Notes under the pieces: model-generated
Told to the model about the DNA's origin: nothing
Database searches by the model: none
What the model saw: only the letters and a program-made list of their open reading frames with translations
Assembly: GCA_019054805.1 (NCBI GenBank)
Contig: JAHQIY010000017.1
Location: forward strand, 372,001 to 436,000
Length of the DNA stretch: 64,000 nt
From: Brachionus manjavacas
Taxonomy: Eukaryota; Rotifera; Eurotatoria; Ploima; Brachionidae
Reading direction: 5' to 3'
Shown here: piece after piece, positions 36,344-48,374 of the stretch
How the letters are laid out: each line of letters begins with the position of its first letter
Numbering within the stretch: position 1 is the stretch's first letter
Position numbers and translations under genes: made by a program

Positions 36344-36347
36344 TTAA

Positions 36348-39300
36348 GGTATCTTTTAAATTTTTTAAAGATAAATTGAAGAACTACAAAACCATCTATA
36401 ATATATTAAATAAACTAAATTTGCAAGCTAGAAAAAAAAATATTGAAAATAGGGCTATTTTTGATAAAATTCAACAAAATTAAATAAAAACGTCAAATAT
36501 AATTAAAACTTCATTTCTTTTTATTGTATATGCAATAAATTGAATAAAATGAAACAATTATACTTGAAAATAAAAAAAAATAAATATCCGTTTCATTATT
36601 AGAAATTATTTTCATGTTAATTTTTAAAATCTCAAAACATTTAATAAAAAAATATTCATTATTTCTATATATAAAATTACTAGCATTTTTTCCCCATTTT
36701 TTATTTATTTAGATTTTAAAAAAATTTTAAACTTCTTTGGTTGTGATTTATTCGCTTAAGCTTTTCTTATTTTTTCTTTCTTCTTTTTCTTTATTTACTG
36801 AATTGTTTTTATAAACTGAAAAATATTTTTCTTAATTTAAACTGAAACTTAACTTTAAGTCATATCAAATCAAAACTTTAGGGGCTAAAAATTAGTTATT
36901 TAGCCTTTTTTGAATATCCTAGATTTAGTCCTTTTATATTTTAAAATAAATTTGTTTATTTGTAGCGATCTACAGCTCCTTAAGATAACAAAATAAAAAT
37001 CAAAAAATAAAAGAAAATTAATTTATTAAAATAATTATTTTAAAAGATGGAATATTAAAAATAAAACCATTTGAAATCCAAACGAGGAATTGAAATTAAT
37101 GAATTATAAAAATTAAAAATATTTGAAAGTCAACATTTGAAACACCATTTTAATATATCGATCTTCAAATTAATTTATTTTATCATAAAATTTACGTTGA
37201 AATTTGTTAAAATTTTTTAAAATCCGGAGATTCTTTATTTAATTTTCAAATGTGGTAAAGACATGGATTAAATTGAAATTTGATTGAATTTATTGAATTT
37301 ATTTATTTGTTTGAAAATAAAAAAAGAATCATGATTTATTTTTTTTTAATTTAGAAAATAAATTCAAAATTAGTTTATTTTTCTTTTAAATTAGTTTAAA
37401 CTGAAAATTTCTAAAAAAAGTTTGTGTTTTTTTTGTCAAGATTTCGTTGAGCCGATTTAATAGTGGTTACTAGATTATCTTCTTTTTATCTTTAATCTGT
37501 TGAAAAATTTAAGTAAAAGTAGTTTATCTTTTTATCTATTGTTTGAATCAAATATAGAAAACAAATTTACTTTTTTTATCTTTTTAACTACTTCAATCAA
37601 TTTTTAGTCGTAAATAAAAATTAATAATAAAATCAAGATCCAAAATCAATTAGGATTTTTAATTAATTTTTTTATTTATTTCATTTAGCGCCAATTCTGG
37701 CGATGTATTAATATTAAAAAAATTTATAATTAAAATGTACGACAAAAATAATGATACAAATTAGAAATAAAAACGAAATATGGATTTTTTTGTTTAATTT
37801 AGTTTCAATTAAAATAATAAATTTTGATTTAAATTAAATTAAATGTCTCTCCTGAACCTGAACATTTTTTACATGATTAATAAACTCATCAATCAAAGGT
37901 AAAACTTTTTTCATGAAGTTTGTCAATAGAACTTTCAAAAACTATTAATTTCTTTGATTATTCAATTGATTTCATATTTGAGAATGACCTTAAGACTATT
38001 TTAAATGAATGTATTCCTTCTTTATAGTCCATCGATTAAAAACATAATTTAAATGTCTATAAAAAAATGCATTTTAAATTTTAAAATTTAAAAAAGGCTC
38101 ACATCAGAATTAATTTTAGCAAAATAATTAATTAAAAGAAGCAAAATTTCAGAAAACAGTTTTATAAATGTTCTAAAATCGTGTTAGTAAAAATCCTTAA
38201 CTTATTTATGACTGAAATTTCTCAGATGAATTCAATCCATGAAGACATAATTTCAATCTTTTTATGTTCATTTATGAAATTTTTTTGACATCCACTAATA
38301 AAAAATTTCGAAAACTAAATTAATAATTATTTAACATTTTTCGAAGTTTTTTTATTTTTAAGGTTTCAAAATTTTATTATCTGGCTTAAAGAAAGAACTA
38401 AGTCTCCATTTCAACCGCTCTGCCTAAATCATTTAAAAAAAAAAATCTTTTAATAATTATTACTTTTTTAATAAAAATTCTAATACAATTTTGAAAAAGA
38501 ATGAAAAAGTGCGATGATTAAAATTTATTTAAATAAAAAATAATTTGATTTATTTTTGTAATCTTATTATATTTAAATTAATAGATTACATCAAAACATA
38601 CATACAAAGAATATTTAATTTTTCTTTATTTTATAACATAAATATTAGATCTTATTTTTTAATGAATTTTTCACAAAAATAATAAATTTGATTTTTTCCC
38701 AGTAATTTCATGATTTTTTATGATTTTGCTGATTTTTTGAGATTATTTAAATTATTTTCATTAACCATTTAATCAATTGTTTGTTAAATGACAATTTTAA
38801 TTTTAAGTTTTTATTAAATATGAATTTGGACAAAAACGAATTTACTTGTCATAATAAGATTAATTATAATTCGGAAAGGAATTAATATTTATTTGAAAGA
38901 AACATCGAGCAAATTTGAGTAAAATTTGGATAAATTTTAATAATTTTTTTTAAGCAATGAATAAGTTAGCTTGAGAACGGATCTAGTGGAACTCAATGTT
39001 AGCCAATTGATGAATTTATGTTTTGCTTCATAATTATCTAATGAAGACTGAATGGAATTCTTTATTTAATTTCTTTTATATTTATTGAATTTATAAAAAA
39101 ATCCAATTTAAATTTAATATGTATTTTGAAAACTAAAAAATTGAGTTTTAGTTTTTTACATTTAGCTGGAAAAAAGACTGAGTTTCCTTTCTAGGTATTT
39201 GAGTAGATTAAAAAAATTATATTTTTTTAGAATCAAAAGCAAACAAATTATTATTACTTCAAAATGCATTTAAATTTTTTTTAAATCAAAATTTCATTTA

Positions 39301-39748
39301 TTATTAGGTCGCCCAGAAGGCGTTTATTAAATTAAAAAATTATTAGAGTTTAGTTATGGATACAATTTTTAATTTTTTTTCAAATACGAAATTTAAATGT
39401 TTATAAATTTAAATTGAATTATAATTAATTTGTGCTAAACTAATGCGAAATTTAGGATTTTTGCGGATTTACTTGTAAAACTTTTGCTTCCTTGTTAAAC
39501 AAAAAAAAAACGCAAAAATCAACCAAAGTTTGATCACATTCCAAAGCTAATTAACTCATTGATAAAAAACATTACGGAATTACCTCCAATAAGCCGCCTA
39601 TGTTTTTATTAATTATAGAATCCTCTTAAAAATTTTGCTAAAACAGCAAAACATAAAAAAAACAAGATTTAACTAATTTAATTTAAAATTTCTCTCAAAA
39701 AACTAAACAAAGACAATTTTTATATTTTTATATATTTTTGAGGAAAAA
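36348..39748. other. Intergenic, no gene seen
   Basis: About 3.4 kb of extreme A+T content with dense stops in all frames. One phrase, TTCTTTGGTTGTGATTTA near 36733, is close to a phrase near 24186 and may be repeat debris. There is no other structure. The end should hold the promoter of the GPCR at 39749. Confidence 0.45.
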
Positions 39749-41308
39749 ATGTTTACAAATCTGTTCGAAATATCAATTAAACTAAACATTTGCCTGTGTT
39801 CCACATTTATCCTAATCGGCTGCATTGGCGGCCTAATCACCCTGAGTGTATTGTGGCACGCACACGGCAAACTGCCCAAAATATGCGCCCAGAACTATCT
39901 CAGCATGCTGACCATTGCCAATTGTCTTTTCCTTGTCCTCCACTGGTACATAAACACATCACAAATCATAATCACATACTTCAAGCTAATTAACTACAAA
40001 TTCTTGTTCTTCTTTCTCAATTTGGTCAACTCGAACAACTTTGTGTGCAAATCAATGAACTTTGCGTACGTGTTCTGTCGGTGTCTGTCGACCTATTTGA
40101 CGCTGACTTTCTCTTTTGAAAGGACCATCGCCACCTACTTCCCGTTCAAAATAGTCTCGTACAAACAGCACTCTCATTTCATCTTCAAAATAGTCTTCAT
40201 TGGTCTCATCCTATTCTCGTTCATGGTCTCCATTCAGAGCTTTCAAAACTACCAGCTGATCAGACTGAACACCAACTCGAATGAAATCTACGACCCCAAG
40301 TTTTTTCACTTGAACGCGATTTGTGACATAGCCGAAGAGCACTTTTCCCGTCATGCCAAATTCACCTACATTTTTGTGCTGCTGATGCTCATATTTCCCG
40401 TGATCCTAGTAGTTCTATTGAACATATCCATATTTCTAAGAATGAACAGAAAAAAAAACTACTTGAATGTAAATCAGTATTTTTCGATAAACATTCAGAC
40501 AACCCAGAGACTGAAGCGCTTTTTGAGCTTTAAGAGTGAGACCAGACACCAGGATAGCAATGTGGAAGCCAGATGCTGTTCGGTGCAGATGGACGACCAT
40601 TTGTTGGACAAGTATGGAGAGGGACGCGACTATGAGGAAAGCCTGGACACCGAGAATCAAGTGTCGAATGTTTTTTTGAAAAAAAATGACAATTTTTGTG
40701 TGGTAAGAGTTGATTTGAACAAAGAAGGAAAAGACAAGACTCGGTATGTGCCCAAGCCACACTTGGTTGTGCTGAATAAAACAACAGGACATGTTTCACT
40801 ATACGGCGAGGGTCCAAGTAAAAAGACCAAGCTGTCAAGGCTGGAATTTGTGAGAAATGAAAAAAGTTTGTCCAAAGACTCAGTGAACTCGAGCCCGAAT
40901 AATCCAGGCTCGTCTTTGTGCAATGATTTGTGCTCGAAAAAGAGAGCTAGCTTGACTAGACCCAAATTTAAGATACATTGTATAAATCATAAATTTTACA
41001 AGACTAAAATTTTAATTTTGCTCACAACTGTTTATGTTCTGTCCAATTTTCCCTATTTTTTGAACATTATAGTCGCCAATGAGATGTACAATTTTACGTC
41101 TAATTACACTTATTTGAAAAATGGCTATCCAGTCGAAAGTTATCTGAAGTACAGGTACCATTCATTTTTGCTTTTGTCTGAAATTTTGTACATTTTTAAT
41201 TATTCAATTAGTGGCTATATTTTATTTTCATACGGAAAAATTTATCGCCTTCATTTAAAAAGTCTGTGGTCGAAAATCGCCGCTTTTGTCTCCAATATTA
41301 GCCACTAG
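39749..41308 (+). CDS. Orphan class A GPCR with very long third intracellular loop, intronless
   Basis: 519 aa from the ATG at 39749. Seven helices can be placed: TM1 about 10-33 (unusual G-C-I-G-G without the usual Asn), TM2 46-68, TM3 about 100-126 starting at a Cys and ending S-F-E-R-T-I-A (an E-R form of DRY), TM4 140-162, TM5 about 202-226, TM6 about 422-444 with N-F-P, TM7 about 475-500 with N-Y-S-I-S-G-Y in place of NPxxY. A Cys in loop 2 (C-D-I) can pair with the TM3 Cys. Loop 3 spans nearly 190 residues, is charged and Ser-rich, and is predicted cytosolic. The shape recalls invertebrate peptide receptors (FMRFamide or similar), but the ligand is unknown. No introns, and codon use is less A+T-biased than the surroundings. 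An AATAAA follows the stop closely. Confidence 0.85.
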   Translation: MFTNLFEISIKLNICLCSTFILIGCIGGLITLSVLWHAHGKLPKICAQNYLSMLTIANCLFLVLHWYINTSQIIITYFKLINYKFLFFFLNLVNSNNFVCKSMNFAYVFCRCLSTYLTLTFSFERTIATYFPFKIVSYKQHSHFIFKIVFIGLILFSFMVSIQSFQNYQLIRLNTNSNEIYDPKFFHLNAICDIAEEHFSRHAKFTYIFVLLMLIFPVILVVLLNISIFLRMNRKKNYLNVNQYFSINIQTTQRLKRFLSFKSETRHQDSNVEARCCSVQMDDHLLDKYGEGRDYEESLDTENQVSNVFLKKNDNFCVVRVDLNKEGKDKTRYVPKPHLVVLNKTTGHVSLYGEGPSKKTKLSRLEFVRNEKSLSKDSVNSSPNNPGSSLCNDLCSKKRASLTRPKFKIHCINHKFYKTKILILLTTVYVLSNFPYFLNIIVANEMYNFTSNYTYLKNGYPVESYLKYRYHSFLLLSEILYIFNYSISGYILFSYGKIYRLHLKSLWSKIAAFVSNISH

Positions 41309-44195
41309 TTGAATTATTTTAAATAAATGTAAAGCTTAAAAGCTTTTTTTTTAATTTTTGATTAATTCGTTTGCTTGAAAAAATTCAATTTCTGTATTTG
41401 TAATTAAATGTATCATATTGTATAGTACTCTTTATAAAACTAATAAAAAGTATATGCAAGTTTTAATTTTTTTAATTTTTTTTGTATTTGATTTTAAATC
41501 TTAATTGAACTGACAAGCCATCCCCCTAGACATTGAGGAAATAATTAAAAGAACTCCAGTCAGATTTTATGCGCCTTCACACGCAATTAAGGCCCAAATT
41601 CTGTTACTTTAAAATTTTGCTGAACAGGCATCTGAAAAACAAAGCAATCAAAATAACTAAACAGACCACATGTTATAACCAGAGACAAAATTCGCCTTCC
41701 TTGGACTGGCACTTACTGGTGTTATTTTTAGAGTCATGAGCTCTTAGACCTTCACTTCGGTGTGCACAACCGTTCAAATGCCTAAAAGGATACGGGACAG
41801 TTTGAATAGAAATCTCCTGATAATCATTTTCTTTGGGGTATTTTCGATGAGCTGAGTTGAGTTGAGGAAATATGGCGTCTTAAAATTTTAAAGAGTTAAA
41901 TTCTATGAAATGGCACATCTTGGTAATTTTTCAGTACAAAAAATAAAAAAAAATAATTTCAAGTCTAACAAAATTATTAAAAAAAATTTCTTAGGTTTTT
42001 CAGTTTTTTTAATGTTTTTTAATAATCGAAAAAAAAATTAAATATTATACTGCTTTTTTGAAATTAAACTATGGGAAAAAAGATAGAAAATTTTTTGTTG
42101 CACTTTTATTAAATTTAATTTTTAAAAGTGAAAATAAGTCTAAAAATCATTCTGAATCTCCTATTGTTAAAAGAAAATTAAAATTTGCTATAAATTTGTC
42201 CAAAAAATATAAATTCAAAAGATGTAGATCATAAAATATATCATATTATTTAAGACAAGTAAGGTAAATTTTATTGTGATTTTATATAGTTTTATTTTGT
42301 ATTTTTTTAATTTTTATTTATCAATTTGCCTATGAGGCTTTGGATATATATAAATAAAATATGATAGTTTTATTTTTTTCTTAATTATCCCAAACAGAAA
42401 TCAAACTTTTAACCAGTCATATAAATTCCTATTTAATTTTAGGATTCTTTATTTTATTTTTTTATAATGGTTATCTGAGTTATCTGAGATAATAAAAAAT
42501 CTATAAAATATATTAATAATTATACAATGAAAATGAATTAGATGAAAAAGGAGCCATTTAAATCGATACCACAAAATAAAAAAGAATAACTCTATTTTTC
42601 ATTTTTTCTCTAAATATTGAAAAAAATTACTCAATTAAAATATTAAATTTAATAAAAAGTACTTCAATTATTTTTTTCTTTTCAATTTTTATAAAATGAA
42701 AAAAGAATTTTTATTAAATCTGAAAGGGATTTTTCTCGGTATAGAAAGCTGATAAATAATTTCACGTCAATAATAAGGCAACTTGTGATGCTCAAATGAT
42801 CAAATCATCTTTTAATTATGAAATAAATTATTATTTCTTCAAAGAATCAATGCAAAGTAATCTTTATGGATTAATCATACTATTTTAAATAAAAAAATCG
42901 TGTCTGAAAAAGTCTGCAAATAATTACTCACTTAAAAAAGCATAATTTAGATGGTATGCCCTCTTAATGCGCATTTTGATATCCAAAACTAAATTTACAT
43001 AAGATTTATTCAAACAAAAATAAATTATAAAATTTTATGGATCATATAAAATTCTTTAGTTAGATCTGTTTTAGATAGTTCTTTTCTTTACTTTGCTCAT
43101 TTCTCATTTTCAAAAAATAACTTTAAAAAAATACAGATAATTTAAATTTCGATTCAATCTAACCGTAAAAAAGTTAATTCTGTATGTAATTCTTCATTAC
43201 AATTCAATAAATAAAATTTAGAAATTTAAAAAAAAAATTTTTTGGTATTCGAATTTAATTTATTTTAATACAAAAACAAAAGTTAAGTTTTTTTTTAATA
43301 ATGCAAGCTTATTTATTAAAGACACATTATACTTTTCTTAAATTAAAATTTTTGTTTTATTTTTATTTGAAATTTCTTCAAATTTTTTTTTGTTTTTTTT
43401 TCTTTATCGCCCAAAAGGTTTTTCATAAAAATAAAATGAATAATTTTTTTTGCTTATTGGAATATATCAATTAGATCCTAGAAAAATCAGTCTGCAATTA
43501 CTCTGCAATTTAATTTTAATGATTATTTTTACTTTAGAAATTAAAAGTAGAAACAAGCAATGTTTTTTATAACAGTGCTGTTTTAAAAAGAATAAAATAA
43601 AAGAAAAACTTCCAATTTTTCCATTCACTAAATATTTTTCAAAACTTTGATTTAAACTGAATTAGAAATTTTTTAAAATTTCAACATCTAAAAAATTAAT
43701 TGTAACTTTAAAATGTTAAAATTTATGCCATTTTAATAAATTATGACTTTTCAAAATCCTAGAAAACAAAATTGAAACTTTTGTTAAATATAAAGTCGTA
43801 TAAACCTAAAATTCTATTAAATTCAATTTTGTATTTTTTTCATTATAAATGTGAAAGAAATTAAAAAAACAGAATATGAAAAAAATAATTCAATTATTCT
43901 GCCATAAATTTTGTCAATGAAGTTGAACACATTCTTAAACATCTCAAATGATTCATTCTCTACATTACTCAATGTTACTGAATAATGAAGATGAACAATT
44001 TTTTCTTGTCAAGAGTCATTAGACGTCAGTTACCGGTCTGCTACGATAATTGTATTTTTCGTGTATTCACCAGATTTTACGTTAATTTACGGCATTTTAC
44101 GGAAATTTGCTATTTATAAATATTTATTTTTAATGCTTTTAACAACATTTAATATTAATTTCTTCTTAAAAAAAAATAAATTAATCAATGAAAAT
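41309..44195. other. Intergenic; one less biased patch at 41510-41850
   Basis: Mostly A+T-rich filler. The patch 41510-41850 is visibly richer in G+C and has a short stop-free run reading I-E-E-I-I-K-R-T-P-V-R-F-Y-A-P; it may be the remains of a coding fragment or element, with no family recognised. TTTACG words at 44080-44115 resemble those at 750-960. Confidence 0.4.
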
Positions 44196-45444
44196 AATAA
44201 AAGTATTCGATATCATTGTTAGCTGGATTCGTAATTTCCGGAGCGACCGAAGACAGAGAGTAGTCATAGGCGAAGCAGAATCGGAATGGGTACCAGTTAC
44301 GAGCGGCGTTTCTCAGGGTTCGGTCATTGGCCCGCTTCTCTTCATCATTTACATCAATGATATGCCAGACGTGTGTGGATCTGTTTGTAAGCTGTATGCT
44401 GATGGCAGCAAGCTAATAAGCTCGGTACTACGTGTGGAGAACTCTAGGAGGCTGCAGTCTGACCTCAACCGTCTTGCAGAATGGTCGGACACTTGGCGAA
44501 TGAAATTCCACAAAAAGAAGTGTGTGGTCATGCATGTTGGGGACAAGAACGATTGCTACGAGTACATGCTAGGCGATCATACACTTGAAAAGACCAAAAA
44601 AGAGCGAGACCTCGGAATCATTATCACAAATGACCTTAAGTGGACTGAGCAGTCCAAGAGAGCGGCGTCTAGGGCGACGATGATAGCGTGCCGAATCAAG
44701 CTAACCTTCTCGTATTTCTCATTGGAACTGGTGAACTTGCTCTACAAGTCGTTCGTACGGCCTCACTTAGAGTTTGCAGTCGGTGCCTGGAATCCTTTTC
44801 GGCGGGGTGACATTAAACTGCTTGAACAGGTGCAAAGGAGATTTTCAAAGCTAGTCCCTGAACTCAAATCGAAACCCTATGTTGAAAGAAGAGAAGCTTT
44901 CGGTTGGATCACTCTAGAAGAACGGCGTAGTCGAGGTGACCTCATCCAGCTCCATAAGATTCAGCACGGCTACGACCACGTATGCTTTATCAACGGCGAT
45001 CAAAGGCTGGCGTCTGATGGCCACGACGGTCCAGCAGGGAACACCAGAACTTGTCATCGTGCAATTGAGCGCGAGTTGGTTCCGACTGCGATGCACGCAC
45101 CAACTTCTTCACGAACAGGACCGCAGGTGACTGGAATGCCCTAGATGCAGCGACCAGATGCGAAACTAACACCAACACATTTAAAAATAGAATTGACAAA
45201 CTACTTTATTTTTTAAAATATTCTTTTTGTTACCATTAAGACTAAAATTTTTCTAAAAATAGGATATTAGAAAATATGTAAAACAAAATTTATTTATAAA
45301 ATTTGTAAAAAAAAAGCTATCTAAAGATAGCTTATTTAAAAAAGAAAAAAAAAGGCAAGTGGCTGTTATAGTGGGGCGTCTACGTGCGCCCCTACTTGGA
45401 GACCCAAGTCTCCCACAGCATTTATACTACTACTACTACTACTA
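44196..45444 (+). mobile_element. 5'-truncated, inactive Jockey/CR1-like retrotransposon
   Basis: The plus frame (usable from about 44200 to 45144) gives the second half of an RT: R-R-Q-R-V-V, G-V-S-Q-G-S-V-I-G-P-L-L-F, the catalytic box changed to Y-A-D-G, then the thumb with V-R-P-H-L-E-F-A-V and Q-R-R-F-S-K. A one-base shift near 45100 breaks the end; the usual finish (F-F-T-N-R-T-A-G-D-W-N) reads on in the next frame to about 45235. The 3' flank has GC-rich hairpins (GGGGCG...GCCCC; GGAGACCCAAGTCTCC) and an (ACT)n tail at about 45424-45443. It is clearly GC-richer than its host DNA. The changed catalytic Asp, truncation and shift make it dead. The 5' border is approximate; no target duplication was found. 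Confidence 0.85.
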
Positions 45445-46488
45445 TTACCAAATATTTTTTAATCAAGGGGAAATAAAAAAAAAATTCTCTCAAATCTAAA
45501 ACAGATTTTTTCATTTTTAAAATACTTTCACACAGAAAATCAAAATATTATTCGAACATGTTGAAATATTTGAATTAAAATAATCATATTTTTTTTCAAA
45601 AAAAAAAAATAAATAAATAATTAAAATATATAATTTGTTCGAGTAAAAGTTTAGAAAGATAAAAATAAAGAAAGCAGTCAAATTTTTTGATTTGCTCCAA
45701 GTTTTATTTTTACAAAAATATTTTCAATAAAATTTTATATTAATTTTGATTTATTTTTTATTTAAATCTTTATTCATCAAAAATGAATGAATAAATTCTA
45801 AAATTATTTTTTAATTATTCTTTACTATGGAATTCTAATTAAATTTATAAACTAAAAAAAAAAAAAAATTTTTACAAAAAGATAATTTGAATATGAAACT
45901 TGAATTTCGGATGAACCCGAAATTTAAGATATAAAGACTGGCGAATATAAAAAAAAAAGAATGCAACTAATTATCAATTATACATAAATTATACTTTTTA
46001 AATTAAAAAAATGATCAATCTATTTAATTAAAATAATCAAGATTTATTTTATTAACAGTTAAATAAATTCTTCATAGGTATAATCAAACGGACAATAAAA
46101 TTCTAAAAATTACATGCAAGCTCATCGTAAATTTTAATTAAAAAATCGACTTAAATTTAATTACCTAATAGATAAAATTTGAAAAAACAGTGAAAAACTA
46201 ATGAGAATTTAGTTTTAAAGAATTCTGAGCAACTCCATTGTTCAAATAATTGGTTTAATTGCTTCAAATGTTAAGGATTTTTTAGAAAATTTATCTAATC
46301 TTGGTATTTTAAAGAAAATTTTAACTTTTTGAATTCATTTATCTTGTATTTTAGACATTTTTTTATCATTTCTTTTCCAATTAACAATAATTTAAGAATA
46401 AAGTTTGTTCTAAGCTTTTTTAAAGGTATCATGCTTGAGTATAAATGTCTATCTTACCTTCAGTCTTATTTCACAAAAACTGTACACG
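45445..46488. other. Intergenic, no gene seen
   Basis: A+T-rich spacer before the GDPD gene. Its frame is open upstream of the chosen ATG to 46435, but only with a TTG, so that part is taken as 5' UTR. Confidence 0.45.
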
Positions 46489-47610
46489 ATGAGAGATAAA
46501 TTCAAAACTTTTTTGGTTTTGGTTTTGATTACTGAAAGCTTGTCAAGTGTGATTACCTCTAAACCATTAGTGATTGCTCATCGTGGTGCCAGTGGCTACC
46601 TTCCCGAGCATACACTAGAAGCTAAAACAGCAGCTTTTTTCATGCAAGCTGATTACATAGAACAAGATGTCATATTGACCAAAGACAATCATCCAATTGT
46701 TTTACATGATTTATATCTAGATGAAGTGACTGATGTAGCTTCTAAATATCCAGAAAAAGTGCGCACAGACTTGCGTTTCTATGCCATTGACTTTACTTTG
46801 AAGGAAATCAAAACTTTGAAAGTATTCGAAAGATTTAGACGTCAAGATCCCATAGTCGCCTACTATCCACAGCGTTTTCCATTGGGAAAATCAAATTTTC
46901 AAATCAATACTTTGAAAGAAGAGATCGAAATGCTTCAGGGACTTGAAGGAACATTTAAAAGAATTCATGCACTAGATAGCTCTGTTGGTTCGAATTATTT
47001 TAAAAGTCATAATATTGGTCTGTATGTTGAGATTAAAAATCCTCAATTTCATATTGATGAAGGTAAAGCTAATTTTAGCGAAATTGTTTTGGATCTTTTG
47101 GATCAGTATGGGTACACTAATAAAAAGAATAAAATTTATTTACAGTGTTTTGATCCTAAGGAGTTGAGAAGAATTAGAGAAGAGCTCAAGTGTAATTTGT
47201 CATTGGTACAGTTGCTTTCAGCAGATCAGACTAGTGATGGTATCGAGTGGACGACTAGAAATGGCTTAGAAGAAATTAAAAAATTTGCTGATGGAATAGG
47301 ACCTGAAAAATCACAGCTAATCAATGTTGATGAGAAAACAAAAATAGTGACTCAATCTGAACTTTACAAAAATGCCAAAGAATTAGGTCTTTTTATTCAT
47401 GCTTACACTTTTAGAATCGACGATTTGCCAGCATTTGCTTCCAGTTGGAATCATTTGCTAAATATATTTTTAAATGAATTCAAAATTGAAGGCTTATTTA
47501 CCGATTTTCCAGATCTTACTTTAAAATATTTAAATAGCCAAAATGCTTTAAATACAAAAATAATTTTACTTTATATTTCTGTATTTTTTAGCCTATATTT
47601 AAAATTGTAA
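46489..47610 (+). CDS. Glycerophosphodiester phosphodiesterase, bacterial GlpQ type
   Basis: 373 aa from the ATG at 46489 (M-R-D-K-F-K-T-F). A signal peptide covers about 1-24. The GDPD barrel starts with V-I-A-H-R-G-A-S-G (catalytic His 31) and P-E-H-T, then Y-I-E-Q-D-V (metal-binding Glu 58 and Asp 60), V-L-H-D (second catalytic His 73), and Y-A-I-D-F-T, P-L-G-K-S-N-F, Q-C-F-D, D-G-I-G-P and G-L-F-T-D-F-P-D further on. This order and wording are those of periplasmic bacterial GlpQ, including the insert after the His-Asp pair, rather than of animal GDE family members. The enzyme splits glycerophosphodiesters into glycerol-3-phosphate and an alcohol. A C-terminal hydrophobic stretch (about 355-373) could be a GPI-anchor signal or membrane anchor, so the product is probably outside the cell membrane. 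The gene is intronless, which fits horizontal acquisition. Confidence 0.92.
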   Translation: MRDKFKTFLVLVLITESLSSVITSKPLVIAHRGASGYLPEHTLEAKTAAFFMQADYIEQDVILTKDNHPIVLHDLYLDEVTDVASKYPEKVRTDLRFYAIDFTLKEIKTLKVFERFRRQDPIVAYYPQRFPLGKSNFQINTLKEEIEMLQGLEGTFKRIHALDSSVGSNYFKSHNIGLYVEIKNPQFHIDEGKANFSEIVLDLLDQYGYTNKKNKIYLQCFDPKELRRIREELKCNLSLVQLLSADQTSDGIEWTTRNGLEEIKKFADGIGPEKSQLINVDEKTKIVTQSELYKNAKELGLFIHAYTFRIDDLPAFASSWNHLLNIFLNEFKIEGLFTDFPDLTLKYLNSQNALNTKIILLYISVFFSLYLKL

Positions 47611-48374
47611 AATTTAAATCATTTCTTCTTTATTATTATTTCTGGTTTTATAATTCCAAGTTTTTTTTTTGCAATAAAAAAAATTAAAAATGAACAATTT
47701 ATTCAATATATTTATACTTTGTTTAAATAACAAAATTAAATTAAATCTTATAATAAAATTGAAAAAAAAAATTGTTAAAATTGTCTTTTATTTTTGATAT
47801 TTTAAATTCGTTTGTTAAATTCAAAAAATTTGAAAATTAGCAAGATTTTAATTTTGAAAAAGCAAGAAATGTTTTGGTTTTTTTTTTGTTATCTGTAAAT
47901 TAATTTCAAAGAATAGAATGAATACACAAATTTTTTTAAGTAACTTCCTTCAAAAAATGTGAGTGGTAGACTCTTAAAACTCTTTTGACGTTTATAAACC
48001 GAATTTTTCTATACATTTAGATTTGTAATTGTATCATACTTTTATTACTTAATAAAATTTTGGTATATTTTTTTGAAATATATTTCTAAGACAAAATTTT
48101 TATTGATTGATTCTTGCCAAGTCCAAATGCCACTCAGGAACACAACAAATAGCACCTTTAATATAAAACGCCTTCAAAAATTGCGCAAGGTTTTCAATTG
48201 TTGACTTTAACAAAACAACTATTTACTATTTACCTTTGATCGTAATTTAAATTCATAAATTTTAGGATAGAGAACTGTAATTTAATTTTTTTCCAAATTT
48301 ATTTACTAATTCAAAATGAAAAAAAAATATTTGGGTTAAAATTTTACTATAAACCTACAACTCATTAGTAATAT
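47611..48374. other. Spacer between convergent genes
   Basis: 3' ends of the GDPD gene (AATAAA near 47672) and of the MFS gene (an AATAAA overlapping its stop region on the minus strand). I see nothing else. Confidence 0.45.

Noticed and set aside
40436..40965. Three minus-strand ORFs of 100-118 codons within the GPCR at 39749
   Set aside because: They oppose the long receptor loop and carry no family pattern; shadows of a long coding exon.
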